In this document: positions 32,301-43,313 of the stretch, one piece after another
How positions within the stretch are numbered: the stretch's first letter is position 1
Layout: the number at the start of each line of letters is the position of its first letter
Assembly: GCA_963675135.1 (NCBI GenBank)
Contig: OY776121.1
Coordinates: forward strand, 65,240,265 to 65,304,264
Source: Galeopsis tetrahit
Lineage: Eukaryota; Streptophyta; Magnoliopsida; Lamiales; Lamiaceae
Length of the DNA stretch: 64,000 nucleotides
Direction: 5' to 3'
Notes under the pieces: generated by a model
Told to the model about the DNA's origin: nothing
Seen by the model: only the letters and a program-made list of their open reading frames with translations
Database searches by the model: none
Translations under genes and position numbers: made by a program

Positions 32301-35100
32301 CAAACTAAAGAAGGCCCTATATGGTCTTCGCCAGGCCCCCTTGGCCTGGTTTCAGCGGTTCAACTCCTTCCTGCTCGGCATTGGCTTCAAGGCATGCAAG
32401 TCTGACTCCTCGCTGTTTTACCTATTTCAGGGTTCCTCGGTCGTCTATCTACTTTTGTATGTGGACGATATCATTGTCACTGGGAATGACCCCGCCACTG
32501 TTGCTCGCTTTATTGCTAGGGCGAACAAGGAGTTCGCACTCAAAGATCTCGGTCGCCTTAATTACGTTTTGGGTTTGGAAATCTCTTACACCCCTTCTGG
32601 GCTGTTCGTCGGGCAGTCCAAATATGCTCGTGAGATTCTTGAGCGAGCCGAACTTCAAGACTCCAAGCCTATTGCCACTCCCTTGGCCGCGGGCGAAACC
32701 CTAGTCAGCACTGGTGACCCTTTTTTGGATCCAACTCTTTATCGCTCCTTGGTGGGCGCCCTCCAGTATCTCACCATTACTCGACCTGATCTATCCTTCT
32801 CGGTAAATCATGTCAGCCAGTTTCTCCAGGCGCCGACCAGCGACCACTTCTCGGCAGTAAAGAGGATTCTTCGCTATGTTAAACACACTGTCAACTTTGG
32901 CCTTTCCTTCACTCGACGACCAGACTCCTCTATGGTCGCCTACTCGGACGCAGATTGGGCTCGTTGTGCGGAAACTCGTCGATCAACCTATGGTTATTCA
33001 GTTTTCTTAGGTGGAAATCTGGTGTCCTGGAGTGCCAAGAAGCAGCCCACTGTTGCTCGCTCCAGTTGTGAATCGGAGTATCGTGCCTTAGCCAATGCAG
33101 CTGCCGAGGTCGTTTGGCTAACTGACTTGAACGAAATTTTTAGTCACTATATGTTTTGACTAACTACTTCCCCTCAAGCATAAGGGATCGTAGTAGTATG
33201 CACGTAAGTATTTCGACCAAGTAGTATCGAACCACGGGAGGTAGGCTAGTGCAATGGATCCCTAGAGTTGTATGTTGGCATAACTAATGTAGCTACGGGC
33301 TCGGGAGCAATTTGAACTAAAGCTAAGAGAAATCAAAGGAATTTAATTAAACTAAACACAATCCTAATAAGTAAATTAACTACTAACTAAGAAAACAAGG
33401 AAATGACAATTAAAAGCAAATAACCACTACGAATGAAATCCGAAGAAGTGCAAGTGTAGGAATGCTTCGGGTGTTCTCTACCTAGTGAAATCGAGTGGGA
33501 TTGCTTATACAATTTTTATGCTTCAATTTGGATTTGCTAAGAGCATCAAGATGCTAGGATGAAAATCGTTTCCCTTCGGGTACTATAGCCTTACGTCTAA
33601 GGTGTTCCCAAACCCGGTAATAAGACATCTTCCTAATCCTCACCAACTACCCAAATAATCATTTAAGTAATTAATGTCTCCTAATGGGGGTTCTAATACG
33701 ATTAACTCTCTCTCGACGAATTAAAAGTATAATAAACGCATTTGTATACCAACAACTCACACCATAAATTTAAACATGTTCATGTAACTCTCGTCTACGC
33801 TAAACATGTCTCAAAATATGGATTAATAGAAGCTAATACTCAAAGCACCAATAAAACCCAATAAGAGAAGCAACAATCCAAATATCAACAATAATCAAAG
33901 CATAAACAATTTTAACACTAAATATTCACATGGTTTCAAACACCCAAAGCATAAAAAGCTTAGCCCATGGTGTTTGATGAAACACCCATGGCTAAAATAA
34001 CAAGAGAACTAGAAATAGACATAAAAATATCAATAATATAACAAAATAGAGTTTGGGTGGAAGTCACCTTGATGATTCTTCAACAATCTAGAATATTACA
34101 AGTGAATGTAGCCAAAATCTTCAAGAACCCAACCTAAATACTAAATTTGAAGCTAATCTATGGAATTAAACTTGCAAAATATGTTAAAAATCTATCTAAG
34201 AGTGAAACTAGGGCTTGAGTGTGTGAAAGTGAGGCCAAGCCTCCCAATAATCTGATTTGGGGAGCTATTTATAGCTTGGAAGAATTCTTGAGACGAGATT
34301 TGCACTTAGGCCCTTGAAATCCTTTAAAATTCTCGATTTTTCGCGCATCAGCAAGTTGACTCGGTCAACCGAGTGGTTTGACTCGGCCAACCGAGTGAGT
34401 TGGAAGTCCAGAAACTGACCTGGAAGCAGATTTCACTCGGTCAACCGAGTGGGTTGACTCGGCTGCCCGAGTGGATTCTGCTACAATTCCGCACTTTATC
34501 GTTTTGATCATATCTTGAGCTTCCGACCTCCGATTGACTTGATTCTTTTTTTTCATTCCACTCAGTTTTTCGAGACGCATCCAATGGTGCAGTTGTCCTC
34601 TTGACTTCATGAATTCCCAGGCACGTATTTTGCTTCCAAATAAGTTCAATTTACCTAAAAAATAACAAAACACATACCTTTCTCATTTCAAGTGCAATTA
34701 GTCAATTTAGTGTGAATAATGCAACAAAACCCTCAAAATTATGTAAAATAAACACATGAATTTCAAGCAATTTTCACACTAATCACTAACCTCTCTGCTC
34801 CGCAAGCTCCGCGTTCCGTTACCAGCTCGCCCCGTTCTCCTCTCCGACAACAACAGCGCCCTGTTCCTCAGCCAAAATCCAGTGGCACACAAACGGGCAA
34901 AGCACATCGACATTGATTGTCACTTTGTTCGCGAGCTCGTCACCTCTGGCAAGCTACTCACACAGTTCGTCCCCACACATCTCCAGCTCGCCGACATCTT
35001 CACGAAGAGCCTTCCTCGCCCAACGTTTGAATTCCTTCGATCCAAGCTCTGCATTTTTCCTCATCCCACGCATCGCTTGACGGGGGATATTAAGGAATAG
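29348..35100 (+). pseudogene. Copia gag-pol of element 3, broken by stops, a deletion and a solo LTR
   Basis: One frame runs from ATG 29348 to about 31920 with in-frame stops at 29528-29530, 29810-29812, 30266-30268 and 31418-31420. Gag carries CQICRGEHYATKC, a zinc-knuckle form with three residues before the His where four are usual. Then come protease (YVDSGASAHMT), integrase (WHSRLGHVP, CTSCQLAKSK, LVHCDLWGP, QSDGGTEF, QQNGRAERK) and the start of RT. A small deletion near 31930 shifts the frame; RT and RNase H then read open from 31927 (KTWDLVPRP, LLYVDDIIV, YSDADWARC, SSCESEYRA) until a solo LTR interrupts RNase H at 33123. The last part resumes after 34790 (LLSDNNSALFLS, KRAKHIDIDCHFV, ADIFTKSLPRP) and stops at 35098-35100. 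Confidence 0.93.
33123..34785. mobile_element. Solo LTR (1663 bp) inside copia element 3 RNase H
   Basis: The insertion starts TGACTTGAACG and ends CACTAATCA, so it has TG...CA ends with a short inverted TGAYTWG. A 5-bp TSD CTAAC lies at 33118-33122 and 34786-34790. Taking out the insert and one TSD restores the RNase H frame across the site (VWLTSLLRKL), which proves the borders. There is no primer site or coding region inside, so it is an LTR left after recombination between two LTRs. Four 16-bp imperfect palindromes of the form ACTCGG-N4-CCGAGT lie at 34359, 34381, 34435 and 34457. Its parent family and orientation are unknown. Confidence 0.88.
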
Positions 35101-35245
35101 TCAAAACATTCCTTGTATATAGGACATATTTGTTATATTTATCTTTTCCTAAAATCATGTAATTAGGTTATACTGTAATTACTCCTATAAATACAAGTCA
35201 TTCCCCACTCACCAATTCAATGGTGATCATATCTCATTGTTCACA
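35088..35245 (+). repeat. 3' LTR of copia element 3 (158 bp)
   Basis: Matches 29045-29215 except for the missing 13-bp block and a few substitutions. It ends ttgttcaca and is followed by the TSD CGAAC. Confidence 0.92.
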
Positions 35246-36904
35246 CGAACCAACCCTCTTTACATCAATTTCTACAATGAGGTTGATAAGACCCAACCAC
35301 CAGGGGCGGACCCAGGGTGGATAATTGAGGGGGGCCAACAGTAAAATTTTAAATAATTAAATTTAAAAAATACATTAACACGCTCATATATAATAGGAGT
35401 ATATAATTATTATAAAATTTTCAAAATATACATTATTGTCTTTCTTTCATGTCACATCTATAAATGAATGAAATACTTTCATATTGATGATCGTAATCCT
35501 GAATCATCTAATGATTGAATATTAAATATCTCATTGATTTTAACCCTAAAATATTTTATAGATGATTTCACTGAAATGCTTGAGAGTTTTTTTTTTTTCT
35601 TTCAAATAAAAAATATATTATCAATGACTTTTTTTTTATCTACGAAAGAATCAAATACAAATTAATTAATTAAAATACTACATTAAACTCTAAATTCTAA
35701 ATCTTAGCTAACAATTAGTTATATAATTTTTATTTATCTTTGATTTAGAAAATAAATTTTATAAATACATCAATTAACAATTGAAGAATTAATTTGAAAT
35801 TAAATGTCAATTACAAATTAAGTATTTAAAGAATAATCAAATAATAATTAACAAAAGAGTTGCGCTCTTGTGTACCAATTACATGCATGTAACTGGATCC
35901 ATTTTTAAAATGGATCAAGCCCAAGTATATAGTTTTATAATAATAAAAATAGTTTTATTTAATAAGGAATGTGTATAGCTATAGCATAACGGATAAGTTT
36001 GGCTAAATTTAGCTCATGGTCATGTGTTCGAGTTTTAGACTTTTTTTTTTGTTTTTTCTTTTCTTTCCTTTTTGTACCCTGTTTTTCTTTCTTCTGGGAA
36101 ATCCAGAGTTCAATTCCCATTCTGTGCAATAATTATTCAGCATTTTAAATTTCTTTTTCACCTTTGAATATTGAATTTTATTTTTTAGGACACAAATAAA
36201 AATTTAAAAATTACTTATGAAATTTCTAAAAAAATAAATTCATTTTATTAATATTTTTATTCTTTAGGACACAAATAATAATTTAAAATTTACCTATAAA
36301 ATTTCTAAAAAAATAATAATTTTAATTTTTTTAAAGCATAATAATTTATTTAAAAAATAATATTAATTAAGTTTTCAAAAATTAAATAGTACATTAATAA
36401 TTTATTAATTTAAAAAAAAATCTCAATTTTACATAAATAAATATTGTCATTTAATAGTGTAAAACTTTCATTTATAGTTGCATAAGTTTTGCTTCAATAT
36501 ATGTAGCGTGAGTTCAATTTCTTAAGACAATATTTTAAATCAATTAATTATTATTTTCCATTTAGATCTCTTAAATTTTTCTTCATTTTACCTTGATTAA
36601 TTATTTTTTCAACTGGGTCTCTCAAAATTTTGCTCCATTATATCTTATTTAATTATTTTTTCATATAGAACTTCATTTTTTTTAAATTTTGATTCATTGA
36701 CGTTTTTTTATTTATATTTGCATTTTGCTCATTCTTTCAACATAGACTGAAATTGATGGATAAAATTTTTAATTTTTTTTCGCTCTCCTTACTTGTACTT
36801 TTTCAATCTTTATTTTTGTGACAAAAATTTACATGAATTCTGTTTTCTCAATTTTTTTAATCATTTGGACTTATTCTACAGTTTGTTATTAACTTTAACT
36901 TTAG

Positions 36905-37515
36905 TTTTAAAGTGTTATGGTATTAGTATTAGTTGAAAATGTGTATGGTATTTGTTCTTATATAGTATGGTATTAGTTCGTATAAAATATAACATTCATT
37001 CATATACATGTATAAACTTTGATATCTTCCAGGTTTAAAGTATAATATAGTATTTTTATATGTCCTAAACTCGAAATATGTATAGTATTGGTTCACATAT
37101 GATATAATATTAGTTTATATATAGTATAGTATTAGTTTCCATACACTATAGTACTAGTTCAGTTCAGTATAGTATTCGATCAGTATAGTTTCCATACACT
37201 TTAATGTCTTTCATTTTTGAAAGATACAACACAGACACGGTAAGGACATAATTGTACACAACAATCATTTGTTTATTTTGTTTGTGGACAAATACTATAC
37301 TGTATATGAACTAATACGATATTGTATGTGAACTAATACTATACTACATATAAACTAATAATATATTAAATTTGAACTAAAAATATATTATTGGGCCTTA
37401 ATACCAAAATAATATAAATAGTAATTGCTGATATACTTGAACGGACTAGACAAAGTCAAACTATACAACATATGAATTAATACTACACTTTTTTTTGAAC
37501 TAATACCAACAACTA
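36905..37515. repeat. Inverted clusters of a TAGTATTAGTTC word
   Basis: On the left half (36905-37190) tagtattagttc and near variants occur several times in plus orientation. On the right half (37290-37515) the inverse gaactaatacta occurs several times. The two halves could pair as an imperfect hairpin. No coding potential. Confidence 0.6.
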
Positions 37516-37725
37516 TATTCACACGTTGTGCCCACGAAAGAACCGGTCCACATTTTTTTCCTGCAAAATTTACAGAAAGAGAGAAAACAAAAATTTGCTC
37601 ATTATTTTATATCGAAAAATAAACATTATAAAGTAACGAATCAAGATGTATCAATTAAAACTATAAATATGATATAAATACTAAGTTGAGGATTGAGATT
37701 GATGACTCTAGAAACCAAATACTTA

Positions 37726-38075
37726 GGGGGTGTTTGTTTTGGGATTATGTAGGATGGGGGAAATGCGGATGGAGAAATCTTGGATGGGAAAATCTTGATG
37801 AATAGTGATTGTGTGTGTTTGTTTTGGGATGTTAAGTAGGATGGGATGTAACTTTTTGTCAAATCAATTGTGTAAGAGTGTGTGAGTTGTATTATATGAT
37901 GTAACTTTATGTCAAATCAATTAGTAAGAGTGAGCGATGTTATATTATTATAATAGTAAAATATATACGTATTTTAAGGGGTGGATGTAATTGAATGTTA
38001 AAATCTCGAACTAGAACAAGATGGAGGACGTTACGTCCCACGTCCGGACGTGTGAATCCCAAAACAAACATGCCC
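37726..38075. mobile_element. Tourist-like (PIF/Harbinger) MITE nested in the hAT element
   Basis: The left end GGGGGTGTTTGTTTTGGG and right end cccaaaacaaacatgccc are inverted copies. A TTA duplication lies at 37723-37725 and 38076-38078, the target site of PIF/Harbinger elements. It is 350 bp with no ORF, and it inserted after the hAT element. Confidence 0.9.
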
Positions 38076-39420
38076 TTAATGACAAATCTAGTAGTGCATG
38101 GATCACTTTACGATAATTTATTAATTAGCTTGTTGGTATAGTATAATACCAAATATTATTAATTACAAAAAAGTCATGTCAAATCTATAAGAAACACTAG
38201 CTACTAATACACATTAGATTTGTGGTATAAACAACTAAACCCCATAAAAATAATAAGATGTCTAAGTGCACTTAATATAACTCGATATCATTTATTATCT
38301 TTTTTTTTTCTGTGACATAACTCTTAAGTATAACTTATGTCGTAAAAGGCAACAACAAGTATATATATACCACAGAGGAGTGGCATAAAATCTAGAGTAC
38401 GATATAAATAATACTCCCCCAGTCGAATTCTATAATTCCCATTTGGGTTGGACACGGATTTTAAGGAAAATTGATTGTTTATATAAAAAGTAAAAGTTTC
38501 AGTGAGGAGATAGCTAGAAATAAAGTAGTGAATGGACGTAATATTTTCTTTTTAGGAAAGGGGTATTATAAAATTGGACAAACAAAAAAGGAAAGTTCGA
38601 CAGAGGGAGCACAAATAAAATTTCATTAAAACAAGTATTTTATATGAACATCCTTTCAATTTATCCAAAAAATTGATTTTCAAAACACAAAAAATTGAGT
38701 AATCGCAATTATGCACAATCCAAAAGAATAATGGAACGATTAGGAGTGAAAAATTGAGTGATTTGAAAAACGGAAAACGATTTACAGTGAACAAATTTGA
38801 AACAAACAAAAAAAAAAATACTCGTGACTCGGTGGTGGATGTACAATTAGAATTTTAAAGAGTTGCATTTTAATTTAATATATAAAAGGGTACTAATTTT
38901 TTTACAAGTAATTTTTCTTTTTAAAAAAATTGGGGGTGAACTCATAAAAAATGGGATAAATAATTGTAATTTATTTGAAAATTTGAAAAAATTGGGGGTG
39001 AACTCATAAAAAATGGGAGTTAATATCTGTAACTTTTTTGAAGACTCAAGCCATAGTCTATAGTCCATAGCCCATGGGTATCATCCAACTCATTTAAGAA
39101 TTTGGATCTAGTTACATGTATGTAACTAGTACATATAAGTATTTGCCTTAACAAAATAAAATAAATAATATATAAATATAAATTACGCATATGTGTCTCA
39201 TCAGATTTGGAAGAAAATGAATTTAACAATTATAAATTTAGAAGATGAATAGATTGGACCTGGTTTAGTTAGTTTTATTAATTTGAGGGGGCCAAATAAA
39301 TAAAATAATAAAAAAATATCAGTAATGCATTATATATATATATATACTACTGCTCGCTTAAAATTTGAGGGGGGCCATGGCCCTCCCTCAAACACACGTA
39401 CGTCCGCCCCTGCCAACCAC

Positions 39421-39600
39421 GATGTCAATTTGATAGCCTTCGAAACACTGCAAGCCTCTCCTTCTTCCGCACTTATGAGCCCCTAGCCTTGTTCACCATA
39501 CTTTGACAAGCGATAACCCTACCTTCATCATTCTTGATCGCTATCCCTGTTTTCATTTGCTCAGTCAAGAAATCAACGTCTACATTCATGTTACCTTATC
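39421..39600 (-). pseudogene. LINE ORF2 RNase H core fragment, minus strand
   Basis: On the minus strand NMNVDVDF is followed by TGIAIKNDEGRVIACQSMVN, then after a frameshift AEEGEACSVSKAIK and LINLIVEIDVKRV (the last part crossing to 35251-35292). These are the β-strands and catalytic acidic residues of the RVT_3-type RNase H at the end of plant LINE ORF2. The fragment continues at 28767-29039. The truncated 5' end lies at about 39600; I could not find its TSD. Confidence 0.75.
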
Positions 39601-40216
39601 TCTAGTAATAACTTTTACATTATTTCTTTTCAAAGTCAATTAGTAGTGTGCTATTTTTTTTATAGGAAAGATACAACGTGGATTTATGTATAAAATGGAA
39701 AAGGATTATGGAGGAGTAAAATAAAGAGAGCAAGTGAAAGTATTTTACATATAAAATATGTTTAATTAAATTCTTATTATGTTTTTACATGGGAATTTTT
39801 GTCGTTCATTTACTTTAATTAGCTATATTTTTATAAAATATTTTATATTAAAAATAATCAGATTAAATAAATTGGGCATTAGAAACAATTGATAGAATGA
39901 CAATTCGATAACCCAAATAAAATAAAGTCGACAAGGGCCTTTCCGTCAATTCATACGGGCGTCATTGACCGTGGACGAAAATATTAGGATATTTTTTTCT
40001 GATATATTTATTTTTTATGGTTTGATATTGAAAAGAAACGATATCTTAATACTCTATATTTGCAATCTATTTTTTTTCAAATTCCTCAATTTCAAAATCT
40101 TTTTTTTCTCATTAATTTCACATTTTATTAATTTTTTTATTAATCTTAATCATTAATTTTAACCGTACATTTTTTTAATCCCATATTTTAAATGATATTT
40201 TGAATATTAAATATAT
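39601..40216. other. AT-rich flank of the tandem array
   Basis: No gene seen. From about 40044 it resembles the array unit that follows (tctatatttgcaatctattt then ttcaaaatc). The phrase cttaatactctatatttg also occurs in the 54.8-55.7 kb array, linking the two regions. Confidence 0.5.
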
Positions 40217-41888
40217 CTTTATATTTGCAAACATTTTAACGTGTTGCAAAATGATTAGTCTATCCCAATCTATTTTTTCTCAAATTTTTCCATTTCAAAA
40301 TCTCTTTTTTCTCATTAATTTCACATTTTATTAATTAATTTATCCAATAATTTTAAACTTAAGTACGCATTTTTTTAATATTAACAAATCCCTATATATG
40401 CAATAGTTTTTTAAAATTCTCTCTATTTCAAAATATCTCTTTACTTATTCATTCCACCTATAAATATATAATTTCTATTAGTGACAAATTAATTCTCAAT
40501 TTTTATTCTAAATTTTTTTTTGCCGATTTGCCATGGCTGGTGGCCGATTTATTTGCAAACATTTTAGTCTATCCCAATTTATTTTTTCTCAAATTTCTCC
40601 ATTTCAAAATCTCTTTTTTCTCATTAATTTCACATTTTATTAATTAATTTATCCAATAATTTATTAATTTCTCTTTATATCATATATTTGCAAACATTTT
40701 AACAGCCACGTGTTGCAAAATGATTAGTCTATCCCAATTTATTTTTTCTCAAATTTCTCCATTTCAAAATCTCTTTTTTCTCATTAATTTCACATTTTAT
40801 TAATTAATTTATCCAATAATTTTAAACTTAAGTACGCATTTTTTTAATATTAACAGATCCCTATATATATGCTATAGTTTTTTAAAAATCTCTCTATTTC
40901 AAAATATCTCTTTACTTATTCATTCCACCTATAAATATATAATTTATATTAGTGACAAATTAATTCTCAATTTTTATCCTAATTTTTTTTTTGGCGATTT
41001 GCCAGGTGGCCGATTTATTTGCAAACATTTTAACACCATGTGTTGCAAAATGATTAGTCTATCCCAATTTATTTTTTCTCAAATTTCTCCATTTCAAAAT
41101 CTCTTTTTTTTCATTAATTTCACATTTTATTAATTAATTTATCCAATAATTTTAAACTTAAGTACGCATTTTTTTAATATTAACAGATCCCTATATATAT
41201 GCTATAGTTTTTTAAAAATCTCCCTATTTCAAAATATCTCTTTTCTTATTCATTCCACCTATAAATATATAATTTCTATTAGTGACAAATTAATTCTCAA
41301 TTTTTATCCTAAATTTTTTTTGCCGATCTGCCATGACTGGTGGCCGATTTATTTGCAAACATTTTAACAGCCACCTGTTGCAAAATGATTAGTCTATCCC
41401 AATCTATTTTTTCTCAAATTTCTCCATTTCAAATTTTTTTTTTCTCATTAATTTCACATTTTATTAATTAATTTATCCAATAATTTTAAACTTAAGTACG
41501 CATTTTTTTAATATTAACAGATCCCTATATATTATATCCAATAGTTTTTTAAAAATCTCTCTATTTCAAAATATCTCTTTTCTTATTCATTCCACCTATA
41601 AATATATAATTTTTATTAGTGACAAATTAATTCTCAATTTTTATCCTAAATTTTTTTTTTTGCCGATCTGCCATGGCTGGTGGCCAATTTATTTGCAAAC
41701 ATTTTAACAGCCACGTGTTGTAAAATGATTAGTCTATCCCAATCAATTTTTTCTCAAATTTCTCCATTTCAAAATCTATTTTTTCTCATTAATTTCACAT
41801 TTAATTAATTAATTTATCCAATAATTTTAAACTTAAGTACGCATTTTTTTAATATTAACAGATCCCTATATATGCAATAGTTTTTTAT
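40217..41888. repeat. Satellite-like tandem array, period about 335 bp
   Basis: Units begin with atttgcaaacattttaac and repeat from about 40217, 40550, 40685, 41018, 41346 and 41690; most are close to 335 bp, with one short copy. Within each are tctatcccaat, ctccatttcaaaatctc, acttaagtacgcat and gccgatttgccatgg-like words. AT-rich, no coding. The last copy is cut after about 41887, where the CACTA island begins. Confidence 0.85.
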
Positions 41889-41928
41889 ATAAGTGGGCGG
41901 TTAGCGAGGGAAATGCCGACGGAATATC

Positions 41929-42150
41929 CACTACTACACATTTGAGCTTGGAGAGCTCCACTTGGAGAGCTCTTTTTTTGAAAAGCTCTCCAAGTGAACA
42001 CTTGGAGAGCGATTTTATTAAAAAAAAAAAAATTAATATAGAGAGCGGTTCAAAACCGCTCTCCAAGAGAAACTCTTGGAGAGCGGTTAAGAACCGTTTT
42101 GCAAGACACAATAAAAAGCAGTTCAGAACCGCTCTCCAAGTGATTTTTTT
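41929..42150. repeat. Left CACTA end with CTTGGAGAGC subterminal repeats
   Basis: CACTACTACACATTTGAGC is followed by about seven copies, in both orientations, of CTTGGAGAGC/GCTCTCCAAG; some extend to ttggagagcggtt and aaccgctctccaa. In En/Spm elements, subterminal repeats of this size are the binding sites of TNPA. The motif differs from the CCGACGGA sites at the right end. Confidence 0.85.
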
Positions 42151-43313
42151 TTTTTATATAAGGGCCTGATATCAGAATGCGTTTGGCAAAAAAAAAAAAG
42201 GGGGAGTGCGTGAGCGAGGATTTGGTGGGGAAGACGAAGACGAGGACGAGGCTATTGAAGCAAATTTCTCCGATTACATTGATACGGTACGTTTTCTTAA
42301 TTAGTTCTATTACTTAGTTTTAATACTTATATATATATATGTTTATGCATGAATATATGTAAATATGAATAATTTAATGTTGATTTGCATGTTATATTGA
42401 TTTAGTTAGTTGTTAAAATATTATGATCATGTTAGTACGTATGTTAGTTAATTTAATTTGTTGATTAAGAATAATTTTGATAGAGTTGTTTTTTAAGGTT
42501 AATTTACTACTTAATTGTTATATGTATACATTAATTAATTGTTATATAGTTAATTACTAGTTTAATTTAATGGTGTAATTTTGATATAGAATATTTTTAA
42601 TGTAGGTAGTGCATGTTTCAATCAATTGTTTAAATTAGTTTAGATATAGTGGTTCGACCGTTGGATCACGTTGTAATTAGGAATATGTTGATTAAATTAG
42701 GAATACGCTATATTAGTAAAAATTTTAAATTAGGAATATGTTCATTAAATTGATAATTATTGACCCAATTAGAAAATTATTATTTTAATTAGTTTTAGAT
42801 TTGTTAATTTAGGAATATATATGTTCAATTTTTTATTATTGATTAAGTTAGGTAGAAAAATAATAATTAAATTAGGTTATTGTTGATTAAATTAGGAATA
42901 TGTTGATTAATTAAATTAGGAATATAGCAATTAGGAATATGCTATAGTAAAAAAATTAAATTAGGAATATGTTCATTAAATTGATAATTAGAAAACTCCA
43001 ATTAGAAAAGTATTATTTTAATTATGTTTAGATTTGTTAATTTAGGAATATGTTAATTTAGAAATATTTTTAATTTAGGTGATGCATGTTTCAATCAATT
43101 GTTTAAATTATTAGTTAATTAGATGGTTCGACGGTGGTATCACGTTGTAATTAGGTTATATATATATTGTTTCGATTTAAATTAGGAATATGTTGATTAA
43201 ATTAGTAATTGATTAAATTAGGAATATGCTATATTTGTAAAAATTTTAAATTAGCAATATGTTCATTAAATTGATAATTAGTAAAATTATGTATTTTTTA
43301 TTGATTGAAACAG
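42151..43313 (+). other. 5' leader exon and intron of the TNPA-like gene
   Basis: A GC-richer leader (about 42200-42290) ends gatacg|gtacgt, a likely splice donor, and the coding exon begins after ttgaaacag at 43313. The intron holds three diverged copies of a block with taaattaggaatatgttcat then taaattgataatta (near 42725, 42960 and 43252), so it grew by internal duplication. The leader start is not defined by sequence alone. Confidence 0.55.

Larger units (their letters stand above)
29045..35245 (+). mobile_element. Degraded Ty1/copia retrotransposon with short LTRs
   Basis: LTRs at 29045-29215 (171 bp) and 35088-35245 (158 bp) differ by a 13-bp tandem duplication in the 5' copy and a few substitutions. 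The TSD CGAAC lies at 29040-29044 and 35246-35250. A primer site tggtatcagcc follows the 5' LTR (29216) and a purine tract cggggga (35081-35087) precedes the 3' LTR. LTR ends are TATTAAGG...TTCACA, so again the start is TA. The element is inserted in a minus-strand LINE fragment and is itself split by a solo LTR. Confidence 0.95.
35301..39412. mobile_element. Large non-autonomous hAT element (4.1 kb)
   Basis: TIR CAGGGGCGGAC at left and GTCCGCCCCTG at right. An 8-bp TSD CCAACCAC lies at 35293-35300 and 39413-39420. Subterminal gaggggggcca and ggccatggccctccctc follow a common plant hAT pattern. The inside is very AT-rich and I find no transposase. It contains a Tourist-like MITE (37726-38075), an inverted arrangement of tagtattagttc words (about 36905-37515) and a TA repeat near 39336. 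It split an older minus-strand LINE fragment. Confidence 0.93.

Noticed and set aside
34365..34673. 102-codon minus-strand frame in the solo LTR
   Set aside because: It translates the ACTCGG-N4-CCGAGT palindromes; no recognisable protein.
33123..34785. Helitron or CACTA interpretation of the insert in copia element 3
   Set aside because: A 5-bp TSD with TG...CA ends restores the interrupted frame exactly, which fits a solo LTR and not an A/T-site Helitron or a 3-bp CACTA target.
35970..36040. Possible tRNA-like (SINE) sequence with a tgttcgagttt B-box-like word
   Set aside because: Only a weak B-box match and an uncertain A-box; no cloverleaf and no TSD that I could find.
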